The notes beneath the pieces are model-generated. The model was given only the letters and a program-made list of their open reading frames with translations. It did no database searches and was not told the origin of the DNA. Positions 1 to 13,600 of a stretch of DNA of 64,000 bases are shown one piece after another. A program made the translations under genes and the position numbers. The stretch covers positions 4,674,718-4,738,717 of the forward strand of contig OZ017768.1 in assembly GCA_963969345.1 (NCBI GenBank), in the 5' to 3' direction. The DNA comes from Turbatrix aceti (lineage: Eukaryota; Nematoda; Chromadorea; Rhabditida; Panagrolaimidae). Positions within the stretch are counted from its first letter, which is position 1. Each line of letters begins with the position of its first letter.

Positions 1-3000
1 TGGCCGGCCAAAAGCGGCTTATCTGCCTCACCCAAGTATTAATTTGCTTTCTTTCGTTGCGCGAAGCGGATGAAATGCATCGACGCGCGAAAAGGTTAAA
101 AAACTGTTCAACAACTCTCCCGGAATCATCGTTGAAGTACAGTTCAACCTACGCAACACGCTTCAAGCGTGCAATGCACATTTTTGGTGATTTAAAAAAA
201 ACAATAGAAGCCATACAAAAAATGTTAAAAATGCTAAAACAAAGAAAAAAAAATTTATTTTAAAATTTTTTAAATTTATTGCGTTTTGGAATTTTGTTTT
301 TTTGAAGGAAGTTCCAACTTCCAAGTTCCCTTTTTATACGGTGAACAAAAGATTGCATTCATGGATTCAAAGTGGATGACAGCACGCGACCTCCCGGTCC
401 ACGACTGCGGTGATGTGAGATTCCTTCGGACTCAGGTCTTCACAACATGCTTCTTTTTTGTTTTGTTTTGTTTCATCACCTCTTGAAGGGCCACTTGAAC
501 CCGCCTAAGAGTACTCGAGATGGGTACTGCATTCATTGCTCAAGGCGAGAGTCCCGGATCACCGGTCGTCTGTCTTGCATGCATGCAACATGGCGACCGC
601 AAAAGACCGACCGGCGATTGTCCTCTTCTCCTGATCTTTCCATATTAGTCACCGGGTTGGCTGTGAGAACAGCCGCGGCGCTGCCCTTGCCCACTCTGAT
701 CCCGCTAATTGCCGTGGGAATGTTTTTGTGCGCGCATGGGATAACCAACCGCGCAGACAACGCGACATACAGGCGTTCAAAAAAAATACGTGCCTCTAGC
801 CGAAGCGACCGGTCATCCATCTATCCATCCATCCATCCATCTGCATTGGTGGATGTTGCCAGAGAGCAGCGGTTAGGGAGGGAGGGTTATTTAGTGTGAC
901 TGGTAATCGTTTCACTTGTCGGTTTATTTTGTACGTATATACACGGAGCGACGACGACGACGTGGTTGAATATCCATCTAGCGAGCCTCTGACAGAAGGG
1001 CAGCCAGCACGGACACTGGCCTCTTCGATTCTCCTTCTTCGTCGTCTCGTCCTGGCTGGGAACGAACGCCCCAGACGTGGCCGGGGTGTTACAGACACTC
1101 GCGCGTTGCTGCTTTCTTTTGTCTTCTTTATTTCACCATTTGTGCAAAAAAAAAAAATTTTTTGTCTCGTCTCCGATGCGATCGTCGATTGAGAGAGAGA
1201 AGCGAAGTAGTCGGCTACGTCGTCCCTCAATTAATCCTATAGAGAACGACTGCGGGAGAAAATCAACTCCTTACTTAGCGGATTTGGCGTTGAGTTTCGT
1301 CCAGTAGCCCCCAGTTGTTTTTTTCCGTTTTTTGGCCCATTGCTGTTGTCTGTAGCAATCACATTCATTTGTGGTTTTGTTTCCTTCTTTCTCTGCCTCC
1401 GATGGTCTGTCTCCTTCGTGCCCCAAATCCCCGTGTAATTCGGGTGGGGTTTGCCAAGCCAAGGTCACGGTTTACTCGCGATCCTTACTTTTTTTCATTT
1501 TTTTTACCTATTTATTATAAATATTTGATGGCACCAAAACGTACTTTCGCGATAAATCAAAAAAAGATTCGTCCATACCCGCCCTGTTTTTGATTGTTTT
1601 TGATTTTTACGTCCGCGTTTAAAAATATTTAGGCTTGTCAAGGTTCGCTTTCGCTTTGTTGCGTGATTCATTCATTTAACCACGAGAGAGAGCATTTTGT
1701 TCAGTATATGCATTGTTTTTTGGTCGACCACAAAGGGACTTCAGGTGGGATCAAAAAAGATTTTCCCCGAAGTCCCCGATTAATCCACATGTCCCGCGCT
1801 CTGCAAAATCCCAACTTATGAATTATTGGGTTTATTATTCTCCAGTGATAAGATTTACGATCCCAAACGAACGCCGAACAAACCGAACGCCGATCTGTTG
1901 ATGCGCCGCCAACCGCGCACCCCAAACCCTTTCCCCGCGGGTCAGTGGACAGTGACGTATGCATACGTATGTACGTACGTGGGATCTCCTTCCGCTCGAT
2001 TTTTCGCCTCATCCTTCCTTCTCCCCTGAATTCGTAAATTTTGGATATTTGCGACCTGCTGTCATCCGTTTGTGTGAAATTGTGACAGACTCCGCCGGAC
2101 TGCGTGGTTTTCATAATCGCCTGACGGCTGATGACCATCACCCCGACCGCCGTGGTAGTCAAATTGGCTGGGAACAGCCAGGTAAGCCTTTGTGTAACCG
2201 CAATTACCGCACAAGACGTTCGTTTGGTTCGCAAACCCATCCTTCAGGGGTTCCTGTGAGGGGGTGAACATGCGCCCGAATTCTTGAAGGCGCGCGCGCT
2301 GAGTTGCCTGCGGGGCGGGCGTTAAGCGTCAGGATAAAGACCTCTAATGAACGATGGATTTGGGTGTTCGCGCTCAAAAATTATTTCAAACTTTTTTGTC
2401 CATGCCGATGCGGTCACTACTTGTAAGTGGTCGATTTAATTGCAAATTCTTCGTAAATGTGTAAATTTGTGTCACTGTTGCGTAACACGTATAACACGCG
2501 GGGATTTGTTTGGCTACGGAGATAAAAGTATGTATTTAGAAAAGTCAGGTCAGGTCGTCACGGCCGTCAAAATTGAATTTATTTTTTTTTCTTGAAGGAG
2601 ACTTTTCTGCCGCCTTCCGCGAATTGCACCGCCGCCACACCTGCCAGCCTTTGCAGGCACCTAAGCCATTTCTCATTGAATTATTACATAGTTGCTCTGT
2701 CGCCTGGGGTACGTACATACCAGTTTTAGGTATGTACCTCACTTGTTACTGAAAGATGTTTTTTTGCCCCTAAGGAGTCGTTTTTTGTGACCATCTAACG
2801 TCTTGAGACCTTGAAAAAGACGTCTAGAGCTACAAGTGCTTATCCGAACAAAGAGACGAACCCTTGAAACGGATCTTGCATTAACCCCGTATCCCCGCCC
2901 CCGGCTTAACTCGGCTATTTCCGGGCGACGAAACGAACGACTTTTGTGGTGCGTGTCACGATGAAAACAGCTTCTAGACCATTTTTGTGGCCGTAAAACG

Positions 3001-3264
3001 CTCGTAAATTTTTTGAACGTTTTGTGTACGTCTGTCTGTCGGATTTGAAATCTGTTCAACCGAGTAACTTTTAAGTACGCAGGGTTGACTTTCTTTGCCA
3101 TTCTGAGCCGTGTCAATCAACAAACACGTGCCGCCTGACAACATTTCTGACGAGGTAGTAATATTCTTCTATGAATGTACTTTTTAGTCTTTTGAATAAG
3201 ACTGGCCAGTTTCTGTCCTGTCTCGGGGGGCTTGCGCAATTCTGACCACAAAGACTCATTTGAT

Positions 3265-3424
3265 GAATGAATGGCCCTGCCCTGCCCTGGCCTGCGCCGG
3301 GGGGGCCGTTCGGCAGCCCATTTGCCGTCGGGAGTGTTCGAAAAAAGGCATTTCAGGGTGGGCTTACATTAGTTGCTTTGCAGGGCAGCAACTAGCAGAT
3401 TGGGCAGGGCAGGGCCATTCATTC
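3265..3424. repeat. Perfect 23-bp inverted repeat with 114-bp spacer
   Basis: Bases 3265-3287 (GAATGAATGG followed by CCCTGCCCTGCCC) are exactly reverse-complementary to 3402-3424. The spacer is 3288-3401 and contains a smaller hairpin built on GTTGCT...AGCAAC. It could form a long-stemmed hairpin if transcribed. No function is established. Confidence 0.7.
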
Positions 3425-3513
3425 ACATCGTCCTCCGCCTCCGTTGAAGAGCTAAAAACACACCCGCGCGCATTTTTGTCATTGAAGAACCACTGACCCA
3501 AGCCAAGAATTTG

Positions 3514-3531
3514 ACGAGTCGTACGACTCGT
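3514..3531. repeat. Perfect 18-bp palindrome
   Basis: ACGAGTCGTACGACTCGT reads the same on both strands. It lies about 1.2 kb upstream of the first coding exon of the large gene and could be a dimeric protein binding site, but nothing else supports this. Confidence 0.6.
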
Positions 3532-4692
3532 GGTCGTTGACGCGGTTTCTGATTTTTCTATTATATTTAATTCTATAATATTTATTTCTTATGTCTTGCT
3601 TAAAGCAACTGTGAAAATTTTATTACACATTGTTGAGAGACGAACGAACAAACAAACCAACGAACAAGGTCATCCGTTCCCCAGGGCGACTCTTGGGTGG
3701 TCCGCATGCGATGATGCCATAAAAGTTGGCGTACGCTCGCTCCCGTCATGCTCATGCATCATATATGTATCTACGAATTGCGCGAGTGACCTATGCACGC
3801 GGGAGGAGAGTGACCTGACCGTTTCACCCCCTCCTCTGCCCGTTATCACCTTTTGCACGTTGTTCTGGGATGGACCGAGCATGCGTGTGTGCGGTCAACT
3901 CCAACGCCACGCCAAGAGTTTGTCAGAGCCTTTTTGCAAGCCGGGGGTTCACAAAATTGCTTATCAGCAGGAAGAAGGGCCCTTCGAAGGGGTTGTGGTT
4001 GTGGTTTGGTAAATTGAGTTTTTACGATCGAAATACTATTTATGTATGTAGATGCCCGTCCCGGCCCGCCACCGGTCGTCGAAGGAAAGCACTCTTCAAT
4101 TTATTTATTTACCCTTCCAATTTTTTTTATACATTGTATTCCACTTTTTTATCAATGTTACAAACGTTGCAAACGTTTTTTTCCTCTTTTTGGCCTAATT
4201 GATTTGTTTTCGTGCTTACAATGTTTTTCGGCACGGCAAAATACTTTTTTGATGTGCCGAATATGTTTTGCGATTTTTAAATTTTCATGGCTTTTGATTT
4301 TTTTCTTTCGAGGAAAAATATCAAAAGACGAAAATCGAGCCACGAATGCGACCGACGTGTCCCCGAGTCCCCTTATCAATGCCGATTTGTTAGCCAACCC
4401 CCTGAGCAAGCGTGCTCGTTTCTTTTGTCGCGCCCGGTCCTTTGTCTTGCTCCCGGTGTTGGATGGATGATTGGTGATGCGTTGTGATTGCAGTTTCTGA
4501 CTCAAACAAGGCGAGAAGGAGCCGGTGCTATCCTTCGTCTCCGTAAGCCGATACGACCTGGCTGCCGACTCTCACCCTAGCCAGCTTGCCTGCCGATTTA
4601 CGACTCCTTTGCGAATACGCAAATACATACGACTCGGCGCGGCGGCGGCGGCGCGGCGTTCATAATCCATTATTCTTCGACGCCACTGAAGC

Positions 4693-7600
4693 ATGGCCAC
4701 CTCGACGGCAACTGCGGTGGCCGTGGCCAACGTCAACATCCACTTTGTCAGGAACAACCCTTTCGTCCTGGTAAGCGCGGCGCTAAAAAAACATGCTAGA
4801 AAATATTTACATACATATTTTGGGGCCCGGCAACGGTCACGGGGCTATTTTTAAAATTTTGCGCACTTCCAGGAAGAGTTTTATTTTTTCTTCTAAAATC
4901 TGCGGACAGATCTTTTTTGTCGGCGCATAAAAGGCTGAACGACCATTTTTATCGGCGATGAGGAAGGAACCTGTCTCGATAGTTTTAACGCAAAATATTT
5001 TTAATTGCTTAATTTATTACCCAAAAAAACAGATTTTTGGGTGGGATATCCAGCTTGAAACAAACTTGTCCTCATTTTTGGAAAAACTCGGGATCTAAAA
5101 ATTCAGTGGTGTGGCGCGTCTTCAGTCGTGTTTTGATAAAAATAAATTTTTTGTCACAACGCGTTTTGGTGACCGACCGGAAAAAAACCGTTTGATGGTG
5201 TTTGTTTTTGACTCATCCTCAGGGGAACGTGAAATTCGTGACTAAGTCACTCTGGAAGAAAGATATCGGCCAGCGTGCACCCTTCAGCCAGCCACAAAAC
5301 CGTCTGTTGGGCCGACGTGCGCCACTGAATGAGTCTGACAAGGAATGTGTAAGGCAGCGTTTTGGAAATTCTTCACAAAATTTTGCCAAAAAGTTGCTAT
5401 GATACTATGAAAACTTTGTACCCTGAAATTCACCTGCCTGAGGCATTTACTGGCGGAGTTACGATCGCTTGAAACCGTGTTTGTGCCATTTTTGACGATT
5501 CTTGGCACATTGTAGCTAAAAAACTACAGCATTTTAAAAACCGAGGTACATAGTGATCAACGTAGTTTTGGATGGAGAATCCGATACAAATATAAAAATG
5601 TAGGGTAGCCACCTTGATAAATGCCGAAACCAATGTTGCCATTGTGAACCCTTTTTAAATGCAAATTTCGGCATTTTTCAAAGTGGCAAACCTATATTTT
5701 TATATTTTTATCGGATTCTGCATTAAAAACTGCGTCGATCAATATAAACCTCGGTTTTTGAAATGCCGTAGTTTTTTAGATACAAAGTGCCAAAAATCGT
5801 CAAAACTGGCAAAAACGCGAATTTAGGCGACCGTAACTCCGCCTGTAGATGCCTCATACAGGTGAATTTTACGGTAAAAACTTTTCATAGTAAAAGCTAC
5901 TTTTTGGCAAAATTTTGTGAAGAATTTCCTAAACGTTGCCTCATACATTCCTTGTGAGTCACTAAATAAAATTTTTTTTAAAAGACATTTTACACGAGTT
6001 TGGTTGGTTTCAGAACGACGCGAGAATGCGTTCCGGAAACAGCATGACCTCTTCGACGGATTCCGTGAAAAGCGACGGCCGTAGGCACTGGGCGCGGCAT
6101 GCAGGTGAGTTCCGCGAACTTTTTTTAAAACATCTTCATTTGGGTATGAAAATTTCGTTTTGGCAGGCCACTTCACAAACGGATTACCCCGATCCAAGTC
6201 GCACGAGCCATTTGCTGCGCGCCCAATGCCGGTCCCTGTGGTTCGGCAGTTTCGGCTTATCACCGAAGCCATGCTCGACGACAACAGCAATCACGTGGAA
6301 CAGACGACGCTCTTCGAGGGCGACGCACCTGTTCACCGCTACCTGCCCCAGCCGCTGCAGAAGGGCGCCTTCACGCACAGTCAATCTTCGATTCCGTCGA
6401 GTTACGGCCGATCTGTTGTCTCTTCTGATACCGATTCAGGTAGGTTGGAGCTCAGGGGAGGGGGCTACATAGCACCAGAATTTGTCTGTCCTCGTTCTTC
6501 TCTCTTTCCTTCAATTTTTTGTGCGCAGACAGACTATTATAACAATGTTATGACACGATATCGACGATCGTCTTGGATTTATCCACACAGGATTTTCAAA
6601 ATCAAATACATAAATTGATGGTTGTTTTTATGATACAACCAACTTTTTCAGCGTCTTCTGTTTTTCAGCTCACATCGGCGTTCCTGTGTTTTTTGTACTC
6701 ATTTGCAGTGTTTTGTTTTCTCTGCAAATGTTCTCCGGGACATGTGCGCTAACGAACGAAACTGGTGTCATTGATCGAGGGGCCCTTCAATGTCGATGTC
6801 CATATCCAGAGTCTTGGTCCCGGGTCCCGGGTCTTGCAGCTGTCGTCCCCGTTGTCTCTGCCTGCGTCTAATTGTCTGCGCGATTCGTTAGCCAACAAGG
6901 CTGACTCGAGGCTGGCTAGCTGGATGAAGGTGCTCTCCCTCCTCCTTAAGTCGATCCGATCCTTTCCTCATGAGGAGAAAGTTTTTGGTTCGCTGCTTGA
7001 TTGTTCACTCGGATACACATATATTATACAAGTTTCTCTTTTTTTTACACGGCGAGTTTAAATCAAAATCAAAAATTCCCATGTGAAATCACCAAAGCAC
7101 CAGTTTTGGCAGTCAGCGTCATTCTAGCGGGGCAATTTATTCAAACGGCCTCAGCAGGCCGTGAATGTGATTTGATTTGATTTGATCTGAGCCGTTGTTT
7201 GTCGTGATTTGTGTTCATTTCCCCATCGAATCTGGCCGGCTATGATTATTGCCTCTGTTTTAACGGAATCCAATGAATTAGAGAGGTTTTTTGACTTTTG
7301 TTAATCGAATCGATTTATTTTTTCATTTTGAAACTCATCAAAATTATTCCTCTAGGAAACCACAACTTTGATTGATTTTTTTTGATCGCAAAGGCGGCTC
7401 CCGATGAATTTAAGTGTTCCAGAAAGGGTTGTTGACTTCTTTATGAACACATGACTCACACCGAAAATAATTGTTCGTTAGAATACGTTCTTACATTTTT
7501 TGTGAGCAATTTTAACATTTTTGTAAAAAAAAAAATTATTTGTTTTATGAATTTGTTACATTTTTGAAAGAACTTCATTTTTTTGTATAAAATTTTACAC

Positions 7601-10600
7601 ATAAAAAAATGTAGGAATATTTTTCTAACATGCAATTCTTTTTTTTTGCAAAAAAATTGAATTCTTACAAAAATTTTAAAATTTCTTTTAAAAAATGAAA
7701 TTCCCTAAAAAATGTAAAAAATGCCTACAAAAAATGTTTGACTGTATATTATAACAGTCAATTTATTTTCAATACACGTCTTTCAGGAACTTGCGCGGTC
7801 AACAGGTTTTTAGGGGTCGTAGAGGGTCACTGGAACATGGGAACATGCTTTTTCATTCGCTTGTTCAACGCTTGTTTGATCCTTGAAAAATAGTAAAAAT
7901 TTAGCAATACATATCCCTTGGCGTGCCACTGTAAAAACTGTTCTGACGACGACGTCAAATTATGAGAGCAATTTAAAACCAGTGATTTGATGGGGGAATG
8001 AGATACTGAGAGCTGAGCTGGATTCTGTGCGTGTAAAATTCACCGTTAGCAACCAACCGTCAGCGGTTGAAATGAAATGAAATGAGCCAATTGTTTTCGA
8101 AACCATGGCGGTGAACAGATAAACGCGGCTCTCTGAACGAACGCGTTTTCATTCTTTCTTTTGTTGCGCCGAAGCGATCCGGTCTTCAGGAAACGATATG
8201 TCCGTGGGGCGCGGCCCTGTTTGCGCTGCGTGGAGTTTTCAGGCATTATTATGTATGATAGCCAGCCAGACGGCTGGCATGAGCGAATGTTTCTCTTCCT
8301 TCTGGGAAGGCACCTGGAAGCCTAGCCTGTACGGCGTAATAGTTCGTTTCTCTTCTGTTTATTTTGCGTCAAAGCGTCAGGGGATGGTTTTTGGAAGACC
8401 AAGTCGATGATATCTCTTATATCCTTTTAATTAGCGCTCATTTCTCATTTTTGATGTTGCACATTCTCCTGCCAATTTTTTTGGCTTTCCAAAACTATTT
8501 CTGCTCTTTTACGAAAATAAATTGGTTCTGATTTTGTTTTTTGTGTTTATTCAAGAGTCATTAGTCTCCGTTAACTACAGGTTTTCCGCCATTTTCTTTG
8601 GGAAAATCATGAAAATTGGCACCATTTGTTCTATAATATTTTTTTTGGCTGCCATGACCTTGTTCTGGTTTATGTTTTTTTTAGCACTGTTGGACTCATA
8701 ATTGCCGAGGACTGTGCAAACTGTCGTCTGCCAAATTTTTGGTTTTGTTTTGGTCGATTGCGTAGGGGGCCTTTTTTGCGTTTCCCACCGGCCTGTAAGC
8801 TTCCACGCATTTTTGCAATCATCAGCGGCGGACCAGACTTGGTTTTTTTTCTCAAAGTTCCAAAAAAGTGCGCGCAGAGCTTGGTTTGTTGGTTCAGCGT
8901 TTTTTGAGAGGTGTTGAGACTGATGAGTGTCATAGTCATAGACTTTCGCTCTTATCCATGCTGCGCCTTCGACTTTGTCTTTGTCTTCGTCTTCGTATTC
9001 CCTTCGGGAAGCGGAAGTCTATGGAGTGCGCGAGAAAATATGTATTCCTCCTCTACCACGCGATTCGACGGAGGCTTTCACATGCGCTCAGGATCCTGGA
9101 CGACACCGGACACCTCGGATTCATCCCTTGCAAGCAGCTGCAATTGTTTTCTGTTGTCTTTCCGTTGTTTTTTTTGCAAGGTTGGAAGTGTGAAAAGCCG
9201 AGTAGCCGCTGCTTTTCTGCTTTTTTTTTTCTCGATCTCAGATTTTTCATTTTTCGTTTTTCATTTTTCTTCGCGGCGGATCAATTTGCGCCTGAATTCG
9301 ACCATTAGCTGACCGAGGGCGCGCTTGATGTGTCTCGTTTTGCATTCATTGTGCAAGCTTTTTTTTTATTATACCTGTCTGGATTGGGTTTCGATCTTTT
9401 TTCACGGTGCACTGGGTTTTTGCGAGCCGGTTGACCTTCGATTTCGATCCTATTATACATACCTACGTTTCGTACATTTGCCTTTGTAGTGTTTACCCTA
9501 AAGCACCCTCTTTTCTGACTGAGTCATCCCCCAGAAAAAGAAAAAAGTACAGCGTCATGTTCTCCTTGATGCCCAATTAATTGCGCACCCAGCAGCATTT
9601 TGGCTGTTTGCCGGACTGATTTGCTTGATTCGCTTCCGGGCGTGCACGCAGCAGCTGCAGCTTCTCCGGTGCAGGTGGATCCTGGTCCACCACGGACGAA
9701 GCTGACGCGTCATCTAAATAGTAAAAAAAACCCCGAACGCGTTCGCTAATTTCTTCTGTCTGTTTGATTTTGTTTAAGAGCCGATTAACTTTTTTTTCGA
9801 GGCTTCATGATTCGATATGATTTGATTTTTCTTCCGTACGCGTACGTTTTTCTGTATTTGAGAGGTTCTGACGTTGCTCAGGGTGTGATATGTGACTCGA
9901 GGAGCGTTTTTGTTGCGTGTGATCAAATTCGTCCTCTAGGCAATGATTTTTCCCAGCAATTGTTCCTCAGCAGTGAAAAATACCTGAATTGGTCTCACAA
10001 TTGTTTAAATCATATTTTTACGTTTTTCCCCGTTAAATTGTTTTTTTGGCCCCTCGAGAAAATAGATACGTGCATACATACTTTTTTTTCTGAAGAATTT
10101 TCGAAAAACATGTTCAAGCTTGATTTCGAGTTCGGTTAGACTTTGTCGCGTCACAGAGTGAATTCCCGGGGGCCTTCCTGAGTGGCTGTTTGAAAACAAA
10201 GGAATGTTCCGATTTTTTATGTCCCAGGTTTGAGTAACTCAATTTAAAAAAAAATTGTGTTACCTGGTTTTGACAAAGCTCGAACTGTATCCATATCCGG
10301 TTTTATCCGGTCCCCAAAAATCAAATCACTGGAGGGGATACTTTTACCTTGACTGCTGCCTGCTGCTGACCGTCGCGCTTGAGTGACCGCCGATTGTTAG
10401 AGAGGGCCCCCGAGGCAGGCTTCCTCTCTCTCTTGCGCGCGGGAGGGCTCGGGGAACTATGCTCCTCTGTGCGCGAAAGAGTGCTCTAAGGAGGGAAGAC
10501 AAGTGGTCATCATGTTCCCGGCCTTGTCCACCGGGGGGAGGAGGAGGCAGGTAGGTACTACGCAAGCATGTGCGAGCATCTCCGCTGGGATTAGGATTAA

Positions 10601-13600
10601 GCCTGTGTGGACGCAACCCTTTTCAGCGCTTCGGGAGGTGATTAGTGGCTTTGTGCGAGATTGCGATTGTCGTAAAAAGCGGGGAAGTTTGGTTTTTTTT
10701 CTGGGGGTATCGATTTACGGATTGGACTGTTTTTTTGTCGATGAGCCGTGCGTGATGTCCTTTTCCGGGTGTCTGCTTGATCGGATTGTTTAGCGACCCC
10801 GCAGCGGATTCGAATTTGGATTCGGATTCCGCACCTCCCACTGCCATGGCGTCGTCGTACTACTCGTCAGCGACACTGCCCAACCGTCACCTCCACTCGC
10901 AACACCTGTCAAACAACTTTCCACCACCCCAGAAGCCGGTCCCGTCGCATCAAAATTATTATTGCTCGCTCCCGAGGCTGGCATCTGCCAGACAACAGTA
11001 CCTGAGACGACTTGAAACCCCCGAACCAATGATTCCGGTCTCAGCGACCCTCCCGCCTCCTCCGCTGCCCCAGCAACGGATAACCTCACCAATCCCGACC
11101 TACCAGGCGTCGACATTCGCGCCTAGCAACTACGGCACGCTGCCCATCAGAAGGCGGACCTCGATGAAAGGCCCTCCGCCGAGACCGATGAAATCGTCGT
11201 CGACTACCGGGATGGGACAGGTGATCAGTTGGCTCAGGAACACAAAAGACAAGCTCACCGGGAGTTCAAAAAAGAGATCTCCCGACCATCCTGCTGTCTC
11301 TCTGCCCGCGCGGCCTGCGCAGGGTATCCTCAAAAAAGTGCCGCAGAACAGAAGAAGCGTCGACTATGCAAGTCTCGTCGGCAGTCTGCCCCGGAATGAT
11401 GGATGTCGCTTTGAAATGCGTCAGAAGGCCCCTTCCCGGATGGGCCACGCCGCCGATCAACGAGCAGCCTACTGCCAGCAACGGCACTCAACTGCCTGCA
11501 TTCCAATAAACGATTACGGTACTCTGAGATCCGGAATCTACCAGCTGAGCACCGATTTTGTCGATGAAGGAAGACAACAACACGGAACAGCTTCAAAATA
11601 CGATTACGATTATCGCTACGCTCCGAGAAACGGCAGATCGAGAGAAAGAGCCGCGGATGTTGATTGGGACTACGGAGAACAACGTAGAGACCCCGGAAGA
11701 CAGGTAGCACCGGCTCCAGCGCTCTACTACGAACCACCTGTTGACTACAGCTGCTCCAGCGACGAGGTTACGTCTCGCGAGAGTGAGGAATCCGGCACAG
11801 AGCTTTCCGACTACCGGGATTATCCCTCAGGCGTTGCGAGGTACAGAAATGCAAGAACACGTTCTGTACCACCCGTGGACAACGCGAGACGACCACCCAC
11901 TCCGCCGAGAACGGCCAAGCCCTGTCGGATACCCGATCCTGATTACAACTCATCGGATGCGTCTTTGAAAACAGAATCGGCAGTGACCTTTGAAGTTGAG
12001 GACGAATCACGGAGTCGGGAGCACGACGCGAAGAAGGAAGGCTTGTTTGACAACGACAACACGGAAACCACTTCGCCGCCTGATTCGTTGCTAGATGAAT
12101 CGACCGAGGTGGATTTTGAACACCCATCCGTGCAGAGTACCCTGCCGCCGATCTCGGAGATGGCACTGCACGATCCGTTGAACCCGGCGAACAACGTTCT
12201 CGTCGTCAAGAATATTCAGATCGATTACCAGTGCATGCTCATTGCCACGGATGAAATCGTCGTTCATTTTACGTTCCGGCTTATCGATCCGGAGTCTGGG
12301 AAGCCAGACAATCGAATCGTAAAAAAAGGTGTTTTGGCGAGTAAGTCTGTTATTTTTTTTTGACTGGCAAGGATGTCTTCTATTTTCTGCGCCCCTGGCC
12401 GGAACAGTCGATAATATCGACCGCGCAGTCGATATCCATATCCCGCAGCTGTCTAACCACGCGCAAAGCCTTTTTTCTCCTGTTATTGTTCGGGGAAGGA
12501 AAGAAGGAAGGAGAGAGGACGGTGTTTTTTTTTTTCTGTTTTCAGCCAACAACGGATGCAATTTATAATATTTGCACTGGGCGAAACAGATCTGGCTGGC
12601 TTTGGGGATGAGTTTGAGTTCTATTTTAATCTTTTTGCACTTTCAGACATGACCTACGGTCCGGGCATTGTGCAGAAGCTTCGGGAGAAATTCAGTCAGA
12701 TGGCGGTTGCCGCGATCGAAGAAGCAGAGCTTTCCGGGCATCGGAAGAATAAAAAGTTTCCTTCGGTGGACGATATTTTGTCAGACGATGAGAAAAGGAG
12801 GACACGAAGTTATCCTACTCCTGCTCCAGTGGCTGCTGCTCCGGCGACACCTGCCCGGCATCCTGAAGGGTTACCTGCAGCAACGACGGCTAGTTCGGCT
12901 GTACCGGCGCCAATTAAGGCAACCGCAGTTCAGACACAAGCTCAAACTCAAGTTCAAACATCCGGTGCTGCTCAAACCCAGGATTTGACACGGTATGTTC
13001 CGCTTAACTCACTTTGCATTGGGTTAATCTCATTTTTAGAGACCAAAAATTAGACCAACTCTTGCGCAACTATTCCTCCCCACCGGAAGTCTCTGCTCCC
13101 CCCGGCGCTTATCCTATGCCGAAACCAGTCGTTCTCCCCTCCTCGGGCGGTCAACCACGATCGATCGTGGAGGCGACCCCGATTGGTCCAATCTCGGCCC
13201 TTCGAGCCAAGTTTGAGTCACAAAACTGCCTAACCGCCGGCCAGCTGTCTTACCGGTCGAGGAGCGTTGGGGACACCGGAATCCGGAAATCCGTCAGCAT
13301 GGGTCACGTGTCGTCAAAGACGTCGCTCGACTCGACGTCGACCCCGGCTTCGAGGGACGATGCCGAAGGAGACAGCATCAGTGAGAAAGGCACGGATTCG
13401 TCGATTATTTCTTCGGCAACGAGTGAACCCGTAACAACAACGACAAATATGAATACGAATACGGCGACGAACGGGAGCAGCGTCCCCGTGCGGCCCCATA
13501 GCTTGCTTCTGTCGAGCCACGAACAGGCTACCGCGGTTTTGAAGGAAAATGCGAGACCTGGCCACACGCCTAGCTACGTCAAGAGGACTCTTCCTGATGG

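Larger units (their letters stand above)
1..4692. other. Upstream non-coding region of the large PP1-docking gene
   Basis: No open frame here has convincing protein character or splice-consistent partners. The DNA has many T and A runs, a short CCAT-type microsatellite near 815-842 and a GAAC/AAAC-rich stretch near 3640-3665. A possible 5' untranslated exon lies at 4493-4542: it is preceded by a TTGCAG acceptor-like site and followed by GTAAGC. It cannot be linked to the first coding exon from sequence alone. The region probably holds promoter and 5' untranslated sequence of the gene starting at 4693. Confidence 0.4.

Noticed and set aside
447..899. Open frame of 150 codons near the left edge
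   Set aside because: Low-complexity, no family resemblance, overlapped by an equally long frame on the other strand and no splice partners. Typical of chance frames in this GC-moderate DNA.
2739..3116. Minus-strand open frame of 125 codons
   Set aside because: Basic composition but no recognisable domain or splice signals; not supported.
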